Assembly (NCBI GenBank): GCA_028284905.1
Contig: JANQQU010000022.1
Location: forward strand, 248,001 to 312,000
Source: Calditrichia bacterium
GTDB lineage: Bacteria > Calditrichota > Calditrichia > RBG-13-44-9 > J075
Direction of reading: 5' to 3'
DNA length: 64,000 nucleotides
Below, one piece after another: positions 1 through 8,667 of the stretch. The position numbers and the translations under genes are program-made. How positions within the stretch are numbered: position 1 is the stretch's first letter; every line of letters begins with the position of its first letter. The notes under the pieces are model-generated. The model was not told the DNA's origin. It saw only the letters and a program-made list of their open reading frames with translations, and ran no database searches.

Positions 1-703
1 ACCATTCCAATTGGCCCTCTGTGGGCGCAACCATTGCTGCCGGATATTGCTGATATCCTTCGCGTTGCCGTAAGATGGTATCGGCAATTTGATGCTTGGC
101 ACCACCGGTAACCAGGAAGCTGATCCTGCTCGCGGCATTGATTAATGGTAAAGTAAAGGATATACGCTTCTGGCCACTTTGCGGGTGCCGGGCGACAATA
201 CAGAGATCTTCATCATTGTTTAACTCCTCGGTATCCGGGAATAGTGATGCGGTGTGGCCATCTGAACCCATCCCCAGAAAAACCCAATCGAAGCGCGGAA
301 GACCATTCTCATTTAAAGGAATTAATGCCTTCATTTCCCGGGCATAACGGGTTGCTTCGGATTCGGGGTCTGCTTCGCCAATCAGGCGATGCACATTGCG
401 GGAAGGAATGTTGATATGATCGAGCAAACTGGCAGCTGTCATTCCATAGTTACTATCCGCATGGTCTGCCGGGACACAGCGTTCATCTCCCCAGAATAAG
501 TGAAAGTAATCCCAGTCGATTGCACCGGAATAAGGCTCTTTTGCAAGCATTTCAAACAGAATGCGTGGCGTGCTGCCCCCGGAAAGGGCAAGGTAAACAT
601 TGCGGTTGTTAATGATTGCCTGAATGGACAATTGTACGATGCCATCCGCAATAGCACGGGCCATTGCTTCCTTGTTGTTCTGAATAAAAATCTTTGGTTT
701 CAT
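1..703 (-). CDS. pgl: 6-phosphogluconolactonase, C-terminus beyond window edge
   Basis: Hydrolyses 6-phosphoglucono-1,5-lactone to 6-phosphogluconate in the oxidative pentose phosphate pathway (cytoplasm). Reading the minus strand from ATG 703 gives about 234 open residues with no stop. Family motifs are in order: LALSGGSTPR (38-47), WGDERCVP (71-78) and LGMGSDGHTASLFP (143-156), then a terminal GQLEW near the window edge that normally sits only a few residues before the end. About 10 residues are therefore probably missing, by truncation at the window and not by mutation. The start is preceded by a GGAGTCCC stretch. It is divergent from the AAA+ gene to its right. Identification as the DevB/SOL-type enzyme is firm; the pathway neighbours (zwf, gnd) are not visible here. 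Confidence 0.95.
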   Translation of the reverse strand, partial: MKPKIFIQNNKEAMARAIADGIVQLSIQAIINNRNVYLALSGGSTPRILFEMLAKEPYSGAIDWDYFHLFWGDERCVPADHADSNYGMTAASLLDHINIPSRNVHRLIGEADPESEATRYAREMKALIPLNENGLPRFDWVFLGMGSDGHTASLFPDTEELNNDEDLCIVARHPQSGQKRISFTLPLINAASRISFLVTGGAKHQIADTILRQREGYQQYPAAMVAPTEGQLEW

Positions 704-946
704 GGGACTCCTTCGGGTAATACCGGCAGAAAAGTAAACTGGCGCTGAGGAGAAAAAATACAACACTAAGTTACTACTGCCAAAAAATTTACAAAGATGG
801 GAAGTTCATTGCGTTGCCGGAAATAACATCTTAGATTTAGCATCGCTTTGCTCAACTAACTGATGGTTATTGAGCCTGAAAGATACGAAATAAATTGGAA
901 AAATCAATATAGCGATCTATCCTGCCCGTTAAAAGGAGATTACAGA
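704..946. other. Divergent intergenic region
   Basis: This spacer separates pgl (leftward) from the AAA+ gene (rightward), so it must hold both promoters. I see no convincing -35/-10 pair. An in-frame ATG at 863 could extend the AAA+ gene by 28 residues, but it has no ribosome binding site and the extra residues do not look like part of the domain. Confidence 0.5.
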
Positions 947-2461
947 ATGCCTGCAAATGATCATCAAAATATAAAAACACTCGGACAACTCAAAGCCAGC
1001 GGTTATCAGGCGCGTTCCATAAAGGAAGAGTTGCGGGAAAACCTGATTGAGAAAATGAAGAACCGCGAATCTCTATTTTCGGGCATTTTAGGCTACGAAA
1101 AAACGGTAATCCCGGACATTGAACGGGCGATACTATCCCGCCATAACGTTATCCTTCTGGGCTTACGCGGGCAAGCAAAAACCCGAATTGCCCGTCAGAT
1201 GGTTGACTTACTAGACGAGTACATGCCAGTTGTCGGCGGCTCCGAGTTGAATGATGATCCATTAAACCCGATTTCCAGACTTGCCACTGATCTTATTGCG
1301 GAAAAAGGCGACGAGACACCCATCGAATGGGTGCACCGGGAGCAGCGCTATGCTGAAAAGCTGGCGACGCCGGATGTTTCCGTGGCAGACTTGATTGGCG
1401 ACTCGGACCCTATCAAAGCAGCAAATCTGCGTTTGCCCTATTCCGATGAACGGGTAATTCACTTCGGATTGGTCCCGCGGTCCCACCGCTCAATTTTTGT
1501 TATTAATGAATTACCGGATTTGCAGGCGCGGATTCAGGTGGCGCTCTTCAACATTCTCCAGGAAGGGGATATTCAGATACGTGGCTTTAAGCTCCGTATT
1601 CCGCTGGATATTCAATTCGTATTTACAGCGAACCCGGAAGACTATACCAATCGCGGTTCGATTGTAACGCCGTTGAAAGACCGTATCGAAAGCCAAATAT
1701 TGACCCACTATCCGAAAACCATCGAAACCGCAAAAGCGATTACCGCCCAGGAGGCCCGGGTACTGGACGCGCAAACCCGTCGAGTCGATATTCAGGATTT
1801 ATCCAGTTCTCTGGTAGAACAAATCGCCTTTGAGGCGCGCTCCAGTGAATATGTGGATGCGCGTAGTGGGGTTTCTGCGCGTCTGACAATCTCTGCTTAT
1901 GAAAACCTGGTGAGCGCTGCGGAACGCCGTGCTTTGTTGTTCGGGGAAGAAAAAACCGCCGTTCGCATTTCTGATTTTTGGGGTGTTATTCCCGCCATTA
2001 CCGGCAAAATCGAATTAGTGTATGAAGGAGAGCAGGAAGGGCCGGCGAAGGTGGCGCAAATCCTTATTGGAAAAGCTGTCCGCTCCATGTTCTCCCAGTA
2101 TTTCCCTAATCCGGAGCAGTTTAAAAAAGAAGGGCAAGTTAATCCTTATCAGAAAATTATTAACTGGTTTGGCGAGGGAAATGCGCTGGATTTGGTGAAT
2201 GATTGTTCCGCAGCGGATTATCGCAATGCATTGGTAAAAGTGCCCGGTCTCCACGAGTTGGTCAAGAGTTATCACAAAGACCTTGATGCGGATACCCATC
2301 TCTTCCTGATGGAATTTGCATTGCATGGATTGGCGGAATATTCTTTCCTCAGTAAACATCTGATCGATGACGGTCTGCAGTTCCGTGACTTGCTCAGCAG
2401 TATGTTTGGCGGAGGGGAGCCGGAAGTAGATGATGAATTTCCCGATGACGATTATTATTGA
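947..2461 (+). CDS. ChlI/MoxR-like AAA+ ATPase (magnesium-chelatase type)
   Basis: A 504-residue AAA+ ATPase of the group often annotated 'magnesium chelatase'. Walker A is GLRGQAKT (72-79), with Ala in place of the usual Gly before Lys, as also seen in RavA-like proteins. The Walker B-like strand reads IFVINEL near residue 187, with Asn where Asp is usual, followed by PDLQARIQVALFNILQEGD. The segment ANPEDYTNRG...PLKDR is the sensor/arginine-finger region. The C-terminal 200 residues are helical and end in an acidic tail. I chose ATG 947 because AAAAGGAG lies 8 bases upstream; the ORF could open at 863. Such ATPases normally work with a von Willebrand A protein as a remodelling pair, but none is next to it. 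Substrate unknown; bacteriochlorophyll synthesis is not implied. Confidence 0.85.
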   Translation: MPANDHQNIKTLGQLKASGYQARSIKEELRENLIEKMKNRESLFSGILGYEKTVIPDIERAILSRHNVILLGLRGQAKTRIARQMVDLLDEYMPVVGGSELNDDPLNPISRLATDLIAEKGDETPIEWVHREQRYAEKLATPDVSVADLIGDSDPIKAANLRLPYSDERVIHFGLVPRSHRSIFVINELPDLQARIQVALFNILQEGDIQIRGFKLRIPLDIQFVFTANPEDYTNRGSIVTPLKDRIESQILTHYPKTIETAKAITAQEARVLDAQTRRVDIQDLSSSLVEQIAFEARSSEYVDARSGVSARLTISAYENLVSAAERRALLFGEEKTAVRISDFWGVIPAITGKIELVYEGEQEGPAKVAQILIGKAVRSMFSQYFPNPEQFKKEGQVNPYQKIINWFGEGNALDLVNDCSAADYRNALVKVPGLHELVKSYHKDLDADTHLFLMEFALHGLAEYSFLSKHLIDDGLQFRDLLSSMFGGGEPEVDDEFPDDDYY

Positions 2462-2607
2462 TTTTTAGCGCGAAAAACGATAATATCTTTTCTGATCCAA
2501 GTATTGTTGTTTGTCCCTGAAAACTCAGGATTTTATTGTGATCGGTAAAGCAAACATCTACCACCATTTAATAAGTTGTTTTACGGCCGCTAAGCTATGG
2601 AGTCGAC

Positions 2608-5574
2608 ATGATTGGTAAAACGATGCTTCATTACCGTATCATCGAGGAACTTGGCCGTGGGGGCATGGGAGTTGTCTATCTTGCCGAAGATCTCCGCCTG
2701 GATCGTCAGGTTGCTATCAAATTCCTCCCGGCAAAAATAGCTGATGACAACGATGCCCGGCAACGTTTTCAAACCGAGGCTAAAGCTGCTGCTGCCCTTA
2801 ATCACCCCAACATTGCCCATGTATATGCGATAGAAGAGGTTGACGATCTGCTCTTTATCGTTATGGAATATGTGCCTGGCCGGGAGCTAAAAACCATTAT
2901 TGCTGAAGCCGGCACAGGTACGGATGATGCTGAAAGTTCTGGTCAGCCGCAATATCTGGAGACCTACCTTTCCATACCAGAAGTCGTGGACATTGTTTCC
3001 GAAGCTGCAGATGCGCTACAGGTTGCTCACGAAAAAGGTGTTATTCACCGCGATATCAAATCCGCCAATATTATGATTTCCGAATCCGGAGAAGTGAAAA
3101 TTATGGATTTTGGACTGGCGAAAGTTCGTGGGGGAACTTCGCTAACCCAGGTCGGAACAACGATGGGCACAATCGCTTATATGTCCCCGGAGCAAGCCAG
3201 GGGGCAGGAGGTGGATGAGCGTAGTGATATTTGGTCACTCGGGGTTATTTTATACGAGTTACTGACCGGAGAATTGCCATTCCGGGGTGACTATGATCAG
3301 GCAATCGTTTACAGCATACTCAATGATGAACCACAGCCGCCCAGCCAGTTCGATGGTTCGATTCCTGCCGAATTTGATGAAATAATCAGCAGCGCTCTGA
3401 GCAAAGAGAAAGACGATCGCTATAGCAGCATGACCGAATTCCGGGAAGCGCTTAATAAAAAAGCTGCGGATTTACCGGCCTTTCAGGTGCTGCAAAGTAA
3501 TCGAACAGTTTCGATGAAAGCACTCTTTTTGCCGTTACTTTTAATTGTTTTACTACTTACGATACTTTATTTCGTTACACAATCCGACGGAGGCACACAT
3601 CGTGCTGAATGGGCAAGAATGCAGGCGATTCCGGAAATAATTGATAAAATCGATCAGGAATCGTTTAACGAGGCTTTTGCCCTGGCGAAAGAAGCTGAAA
3701 AATATATGCCTGACGATCCGATTTTGAAACAGCAATGGCCGAAGATCGCCTGGCAATTCGCCATCAATAGCGATCCGCCCGGTGCTGATATCTTTTATAA
3801 GCCATACGATCAACCGGAAAACGAATGGATTCCCTTCGGTAAAACACCAATGGATAGCATCCGCTTCCCGAAAGGGTTTTATCGCTGGCAATTACGTAAA
3901 GACGGATTCCAGACAGTGACCTTCAGTGCTTCTGAGGGCAAAGATATTTATGGGAAACTGAATAAGCCGGGCGAAATTCCTAACGATATGGTGAGAGTTA
4001 TTAGCGTTTCTTCCCGTTTCCGAATTTCAGGGTTGAATCACTTAAAACGGTATTCGTTGCCAGATTTTTTTATAGATAAGTATGAAGTTACCAATCAGCA
4101 GTTTAAGGCATTTATCGAGAGCGGAGGGTATGATCGCGAGGAATACTGGCAATATCCTTTTTTAAAGGATGGCCGAGAAATATCGAGAGATGCAGCATTG
4201 CGCGAATTTACGGATGCAACCGGTCGTCGGGGACCAGCTACCTGGGAAGCCGGTAATTATCCGGAAGGTGCGGCGCAACTACCGGTGTCCGGTGTTAGCT
4301 GGTATGAAGCTGCTGCATATGCCGCTTATGCCGGAAAAACCTTGCCGTCGGTTTATCACTGGAACACGGCTGCCGGAGGGGGACGCAGTTTCGATTTGTA
4401 CACAGCAGCCCGAAGCAATTTCAACAACAAGGGACTATCCGCAGTTGGTGAGAGTGAGGCCATTGGCAGCACTGGCGCATATGATTTAGCTGGGAATGTG
4501 CGGGAATGGTGTTTAAACAGTAATGCGTCGGATATTTCCAGCCGGTATATTCTCGGTGGCGCCTGGAGTGACCCGGCTTATGCCTTTTCACATGCTGATG
4601 CCCGGTCGCCGTTTGATCGTTCTCCAGGGAATGGGTTCCGCTGCATTAAAGAAATTACCCCGGATTCGGTTCCGGCAAATATCTCTCAACCGATCACACC
4701 TGCAGCCAGACGGGATTTCTCATTGGAAAAGCCGCTTCCCCGGGAAACGGTCCGTACTTATAAAGATCTCTTTACCTACGAGAAAACGCCGCTAAATGCT
4801 CAAACAGAATGGTCTGATGATAGCCATCCATTTTGGATAAAGGAAAAGATCTCATTTGATAGCCCCTTGAAAGGGGAGCGAATGTTTATATATCTGTTCC
4901 TGCCGAAAAATGTTAATCCACCGTATCAAGTCGTAACAATGTTACCGGGATCGCGGTCGATATACATGCCTTCTAGTGAGAATGGAGATAACCTGAACAG
5001 CTTCGACGGTGTGGATTTTGTCATTAAAAATGGCAGGGCTTTATTATACCCGGTGCTGATTTCCATGCACGAGCGGATGGATGGCTTCGATTTTTATACT
5101 CCGGATTTACAGGTCGACGATCTCAACGAGCATATTTTTTCATGGGTGAAAGAATTTTCCCGATCAATTGATTACCTGGAAACCCGCCCCGATATCGACA
5201 CCACGAAAATGGCCTATTATGGCAGTAGTTGGGGAACCTGGGTTGGCAGCATCTTTTTGGCACTGGATCGTCGGGTTAAGGTGAATATCTGGCGGCTTAC
5301 TGGTTTGATTACTGATGAACTGCCGTCTTTTGTCGATCCCCTCAATTATTTACCGGAGATTACGATACCGACCCTCCTGTTGAATGGGAAATATGATTAT
5401 GTCTTTCCATATAAAACCTCTCAATTACCAATGATGAAGTTTCTCGGGAGTGCTGAAAAAGACAAAAAATTAGTGCATTTTCCTGTTGCCCACTCAATCC
5501 TCCGTCCTCGCCAGCAAGCGATTCGGGAAACCCTAGACTGGTTGGACCATTATCTTGGCCCGGTTCAAAAATGA
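2608..5574 (+). CDS. Fusion protein: Ser/Thr kinase, TM, PEGA-like, FGE/SUMF1-like and alpha/beta-hydrolase domains
   Basis: A 988-residue membrane protein. Residues 9-285 are a Hanks-type kinase: GRGGMG (17-22), VAIK with Lys38, HRDIKSAN with Asp149, DFG at 167-169 and an APE-like SPEQ. All catalytic residues are present. A single transmembrane helix lies at about 303-324. Next comes a PEGA-like segment (INSDPPGADIF... about 376-435), then a formylglycine-generating-enzyme/SUMF1-like domain (about 480-690; DKYEVTN, PVSGVSWYEA, LAGNVREW, GNGFRC). The C-terminus (about 730-988) is an alpha/beta hydrolase with GSSWG (Ser874), an Asp in NGKYDYV and a His in PVAHS. The kinase should be cytoplasmic and the other domains extracytoplasmic. 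Kinase-FGE fusions are known in bacteria; the added hydrolase is less usual. FGE-like domains in such fusions often lack oxidase activity. Substrates unknown. Confidence 0.9.
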   Translation: MIGKTMLHYRIIEELGRGGMGVVYLAEDLRLDRQVAIKFLPAKIADDNDARQRFQTEAKAAAALNHPNIAHVYAIEEVDDLLFIVMEYVPGRELKTIIAEAGTGTDDAESSGQPQYLETYLSIPEVVDIVSEAADALQVAHEKGVIHRDIKSANIMISESGEVKIMDFGLAKVRGGTSLTQVGTTMGTIAYMSPEQARGQEVDERSDIWSLGVILYELLTGELPFRGDYDQAIVYSILNDEPQPPSQFDGSIPAEFDEIISSALSKEKDDRYSSMTEFREALNKKAADLPAFQVLQSNRTVSMKALFLPLLLIVLLLTILYFVTQSDGGTHRAEWARMQAIPEIIDKIDQESFNEAFALAKEAEKYMPDDPILKQQWPKIAWQFAINSDPPGADIFYKPYDQPENEWIPFGKTPMDSIRFPKGFYRWQLRKDGFQTVTFSASEGKDIYGKLNKPGEIPNDMVRVISVSSRFRISGLNHLKRYSLPDFFIDKYEVTNQQFKAFIESGGYDREEYWQYPFLKDGREISRDAALREFTDATGRRGPATWEAGNYPEGAAQLPVSGVSWYEAAAYAAYAGKTLPSVYHWNTAAGGGRSFDLYTAARSNFNNKGLSAVGESEAIGSTGAYDLAGNVREWCLNSNASDISSRYILGGAWSDPAYAFSHADARSPFDRSPGNGFRCIKEITPDSVPANISQPITPAARRDFSLEKPLPRETVRTYKDLFTYEKTPLNAQTEWSDDSHPFWIKEKISFDSPLKGERMFIYLFLPKNVNPPYQVVTMLPGSRSIYMPSSENGDNLNSFDGVDFVIKNGRALLYPVLISMHERMDGFDFYTPDLQVDDLNEHIFSWVKEFSRSIDYLETRPDIDTTKMAYYGSSWGTWVGSIFLALDRRVKVNIWRLTGLITDELPSFVDPLNYLPEITIPTLLLNGKYDYVFPYKTSQLPMMKFLGSAEKDKKLVHFPVAHSILRPRQQAIRETLDWLDHYLGPVQK

Positions 5575-5717
5575 CCGGCGAATCATTTTGGGGTGCACAT
5601 TTGATTTCCCAAAAACTGCAATGAATCAATTCCCGGATTTACTGTTCAATCTTTCCTCAAGAATGCATATACTTGAAAAACTGTTAATTTGAGTCGTTAA
5701 TTATCAAGAGGAAAACC

Positions 5718-6602
5718 ATGAAGCGCGCTATATTAACTGTTTTCATTCTCTTTTTCACAAAAGTTTGTTTTGCTCAAATTTCCCATGGCATTGTTAAAGA
5801 AGGATTGACGCTGGATAGCAAAATTCTTGGGAAAGAAGTACGTTACACTATTTACCTGCCGTTCGATTATGAAACCTCAAATCGTTATTATCCAGTAGTT
5901 TACTTGCTTCATGGTTATACAGATAATGACATGGGATGGATACAATTTGGGGAAGCGAATCTGATTGCGGATAAAGCGATTGCCGAAAGAGAAATCCCTT
6001 CGATGATTATTGCCATGCCGGATGGGGGACTCTCCTGGTATATCAATAACTTTGATGGCAGCGTCCGCTACGAGGATTTTTTTGTTGAAGAGTTTATTCC
6101 GCATGTTGAGTCGCAATTTCGGATACGGGCGGAAAAGCGCTATCGTGGCATTGCTGGTTTATCGATGGGGGGATACGGCACGCTAGTGCAATTACTGCAT
6201 CACCCGGACTTGTTTAGCGCCGGCGCAGCATTAAGTGCGGCAATTTACACGAATGAAGAATTTTTGGAAATGAGTGAAGAGCGCTGGGCGGGATGGCCTT
6301 CCTGGGTTTTCGGAAAAGAACTTATTGGTGAAGCCAGATTAACTGAACATTTGCTGGAGAATTCTCCGATAGCACTTGTGAAGAAGGCTGACCCCAAGGT
6401 GCTGCGGCAAGTGCGCATCTACCTGGATTGTGGGGATGACGACTACTTGACGGTCGGTAATGCGATGTTCCACATCGCCCTAAAAGAAAAAGAGATTCGC
6501 CACGAATATCGGGTGCGGGATGGTGCCCATCGTTGGTCCTATTGGCGCAGCGGACTGGTCGATGCTCTAAAGTTTATTGGTGTCAGTTTCCATCAACCGT
6601 AA
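5718..6602 (+). CDS. Secreted esterase, EsteraseD/feruloyl-esterase family
   Basis: A 294-residue alpha/beta hydrolase of the putative-esterase family (PF00756 type). The first 20 residues are a Sec signal peptide ending in CFAQ, so it should act in the periplasm or outside. The core shows VVYLLHGYTDN (oxyanion region), GLSMGG with nucleophile Ser149, an acidic residue in LDCGDDD (about 240) and His281 in DGAHRW, which together give the catalytic triad. Relatives hydrolyse feruloyl, acyl or S-formylglutathione esters; the signal peptide argues against the cytoplasmic formylglutathione role. Start at ATG 5718 after an AGAGGAAAACC stretch. The crotonase gene follows three bases after the stop, so the two are probably co-transcribed. 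Confidence 0.85.
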   Translation: MKRAILTVFILFFTKVCFAQISHGIVKEGLTLDSKILGKEVRYTIYLPFDYETSNRYYPVVYLLHGYTDNDMGWIQFGEANLIADKAIAEREIPSMIIAMPDGGLSWYINNFDGSVRYEDFFVEEFIPHVESQFRIRAEKRYRGIAGLSMGGYGTLVQLLHHPDLFSAGAALSAAIYTNEEFLEMSEERWAGWPSWVFGKELIGEARLTEHLLENSPIALVKKADPKVLRQVRIYLDCGDDDYLTVGNAMFHIALKEKEIRHEYRVRDGAHRWSYWRSGLVDALKFIGVSFHQP

Positions 6603-6605
6603 TGA

Positions 6606-7355
6606 ATGATGCTAAAATTTGATATACAGAATAAAATTGCAACATTAATCATCGATCGCCCGGCTGTGCATAATGCCATCAATGATACGATGATGACCCT
6701 GCTGGAAAAAGCGCATGCAGAGATTGCCAATAACGATGTTCGCGTGATTATATTGAGCGGGGCAGGGGAGAAGACCTTTTGCGCCGGCGGTGATATTCGT
6801 TATTTCGCAACGCTAAACACCGCAGAAGCCTGTCAGGAAATGTCCCTGCGAATGCAGAAAATTCTCGATGGATTTTACCGGGGAAAGATACCGGTGATCG
6901 CAGCAGTCAACGGAAGTGCCTTTGGCGGTGGCTGCGAAATATTGAGCGCCTGCCATATTCGTATTGCTGCGAATCATGCCCGTTTTTCCTTTCGCCAGGC
7001 CCCAAACGGGATTATTACCGGTTGGGGCGGCGGCCGGCGGCTCTTTCGACAAATTGGTCAGGGGCAAGCGCTGCGACTCCTGCTTAGCGGCGAAGGAATA
7101 GATGCCAACACTGCCCGGGATATTGGATTAATAGAATCTGTTACCAGCAGCGAGCAACTCATGCCTGAAACAATCGCATTAGCAGAAAAAATAGCTGCCA
7201 ATCCCCCGGAAGCCGTGCAGGCATTTCTCGCTTTGGCGGAAAAGTCAGATGCCACCTTGACGGCGGAATTAGCGAATTTTGAAACCGGCCGCTTCACAAC
7301 GCTCTGGCTTGGCGACTGCTTTCAAACCTTTCTGAAACAATTTCTTGAAAAATAA
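6606..7355 (+). CDS. Crotonase-family acyl-CoA enzyme (enoyl-CoA hydratase/isomerase-like)
   Basis: A 249-residue cytoplasmic crotonase-fold protein. It has the CoA-binding FCAGGDI (58-64) and the oxyanion segment AAVNGSAFGGGCE (99-111). Rat enoyl-CoA hydratase uses two glutamates. The first aligns with Glu111 here, but the second aligns with Gln131 (FSFRQAPNG), so ordinary hydratase activity is doubtful. The following GWGGGRRL and the overall pattern recall ethylmalonyl/methylmalonyl-CoA decarboxylase-like members as much as hydratases. It begins three bases after the esterase stop and lacks its own clear ribosome binding site, suggesting coupling. It ends tail to tail with the secreted propeller gene, one base apart. 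Reaction unassigned within the superfamily. Confidence 0.85.
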   Translation: MMLKFDIQNKIATLIIDRPAVHNAINDTMMTLLEKAHAEIANNDVRVIILSGAGEKTFCAGGDIRYFATLNTAEACQEMSLRMQKILDGFYRGKIPVIAAVNGSAFGGGCEILSACHIRIAANHARFSFRQAPNGIITGWGGGRRLFRQIGQGQALRLLLSGEGIDANTARDIGLIESVTSSEQLMPETIALAEKIAANPPEAVQAFLALAEKSDATLTAELANFETGRFTTLWLGDCFQTFLKQFLEK

Positions 7356-7356
7356 G

Positions 7357-8568
7357 CTAACGAACATAAAGCATTTTATGGGTGTTCGCAAAATTACTGG
7401 CGTTCAGGCGATAGAAGTATATACCGCCGGCGACCTGCTCACCAGCATCATTTTTGCCATTCCAGGTGACGGTATAATCTCCCGGGGCGCGATGTTCATT
7501 CAGCAGCGTTTTTACCCGGCGCCCGCTGCTATCGTAAACCATCAATTTTACAAAATCGGCCACTGTCATCTGAAACCCGATATGCGTCACAGGATTAAAT
7601 GGGTTGGGATAATTCTGGCGCAGATTGAAGCGGGCTGGCGCTGTATCCGGGGAACGGTCTACAGCGGTGGGTGAGAAGATGATCATACGCAGCGCCCCGG
7701 GGTTGTTGAGCTCGGAGATGAATAGTGTATCCCCGGTTACGGAGGCGGCGATGCCGTTCGGAGCGTCAAAAGTTGCCTGGTCCGCCGGGCCGTCCTGGGT
7801 GCCGATCTGCCCGGTCCCCGCTAGCGTATCGATTACGCCGTCCAGACTGACGCGGTGCACCAGCGGCTGACTGGAGTTGCCGGTGAGATACAACTCGCCA
7901 TTGGCGTAAGCGATATGTCCAATGTTGAAGGGGTGACGCGGGGAAGTGGGGAGTTGTGCCAGCAGGCTGATATTACCTTCCGGCGTAATTTTGAACAATC
8001 GGGCGTCACCAATGTTTGGTGCATAAAGATTGCCGGCTTCGTCAATCGCCAGGCTGACCGGCACGTTCAGGCCGTTATTGCTGGCAAAAACATTGGCGGC
8101 GCCGCTACTATCTATTTCATAAATCGTTCGGCCATTTCCGGGGAAACCCGCGCCGTAATGGGACACATAAATATTACCGCTGGCCCGGTTGACCACCACG
8201 CCGGAAGGACCGGTTGTAACCGTCGCCAACCGGTTGATGGTGACGGCTGGCTGCAGGGTAATTCGATAGAGCCCCTGATTGTTGAATGTGCTCACGTAAA
8301 GCCGCCCGGCCAGATCGTAATCTATGTCAATCGGGCCGTTTAAACCGCTGGTGAAAATACTGGTAGAGCCATCCATTTGAATTTTAAAGATGCGCGAACC
8401 ATCATAACCTTCGGTACCATAAAGGGTGCCATCCGGGGTCATCAACAAACCATCAAGGGAAAGCGCGCCGTCCAGCGTCAGGGTTTCCACCCGAACGTTT
8501 TGCGAGAATAAATTGATGCTAAAGATGATTACAATGATGTTGAACCAAAACTGTTGTTGAGAATTCAT
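7357..8568 (-). CDS. Secreted NHL/SMP-30-like beta-propeller with T9SS-type C-terminal sorting domain
   Basis: A 403-residue secreted protein. An N-terminal signal peptide of about 22 residues (FNIIVIIFSINLFSQ) is followed by a run of propeller blades, each with a pattern like GxLYVST, GNIYVSH, GNLYAPN or GELYLTG (about 30-300), as in NHL-repeat and SMP-30/gluconolactonase proteins. Around 315 the linker FNLRQNYPNPFNP opens the C-terminal domain, which has the FlgD-Ig-like shape (VYDSSGRRVKTL...YTVTWNGKNDAGEQVAGGIYFYRL) and ends in KMLYVR. This is the type A sorting tail read by type IX secretion in FCB bacteria. Acidic metal ligands for a lactonase are not obvious, so a binding role is possible. 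Start ATG 8568 with AAGG upstream. Confidence 0.88.
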   Translation of the reverse strand: MNSQQQFWFNIIVIIFSINLFSQNVRVETLTLDGALSLDGLLMTPDGTLYGTEGYDGSRIFKIQMDGSTSIFTSGLNGPIDIDYDLAGRLYVSTFNNQGLYRITLQPAVTINRLATVTTGPSGVVVNRASGNIYVSHYGAGFPGNGRTIYEIDSSGAANVFASNNGLNVPVSLAIDEAGNLYAPNIGDARLFKITPEGNISLLAQLPTSPRHPFNIGHIAYANGELYLTGNSSQPLVHRVSLDGVIDTLAGTGQIGTQDGPADQATFDAPNGIAASVTGDTLFISELNNPGALRMIIFSPTAVDRSPDTAPARFNLRQNYPNPFNPVTHIGFQMTVADFVKLMVYDSSGRRVKTLLNEHRAPGDYTVTWNGKNDAGEQVAGGIYFYRLNASNFANTHKMLYVR

Positions 8569-8667
8569 AAAAGGGCCTTTCGTTTGAAATGAGTCATTTA
8601 TTTTTCAGGAAAATGCTCATTCTTTTAACGAAAGTCGCCCGTGCTCAAGAGTGCGAACCTCTAAATG

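Noticed and set aside
863-946. N-terminal extension of the AAA+ ATPase
   Set aside because: No ribosome binding site at 863, whereas AAAAGGAG precedes ATG 947; the extra residues do not match the domain.
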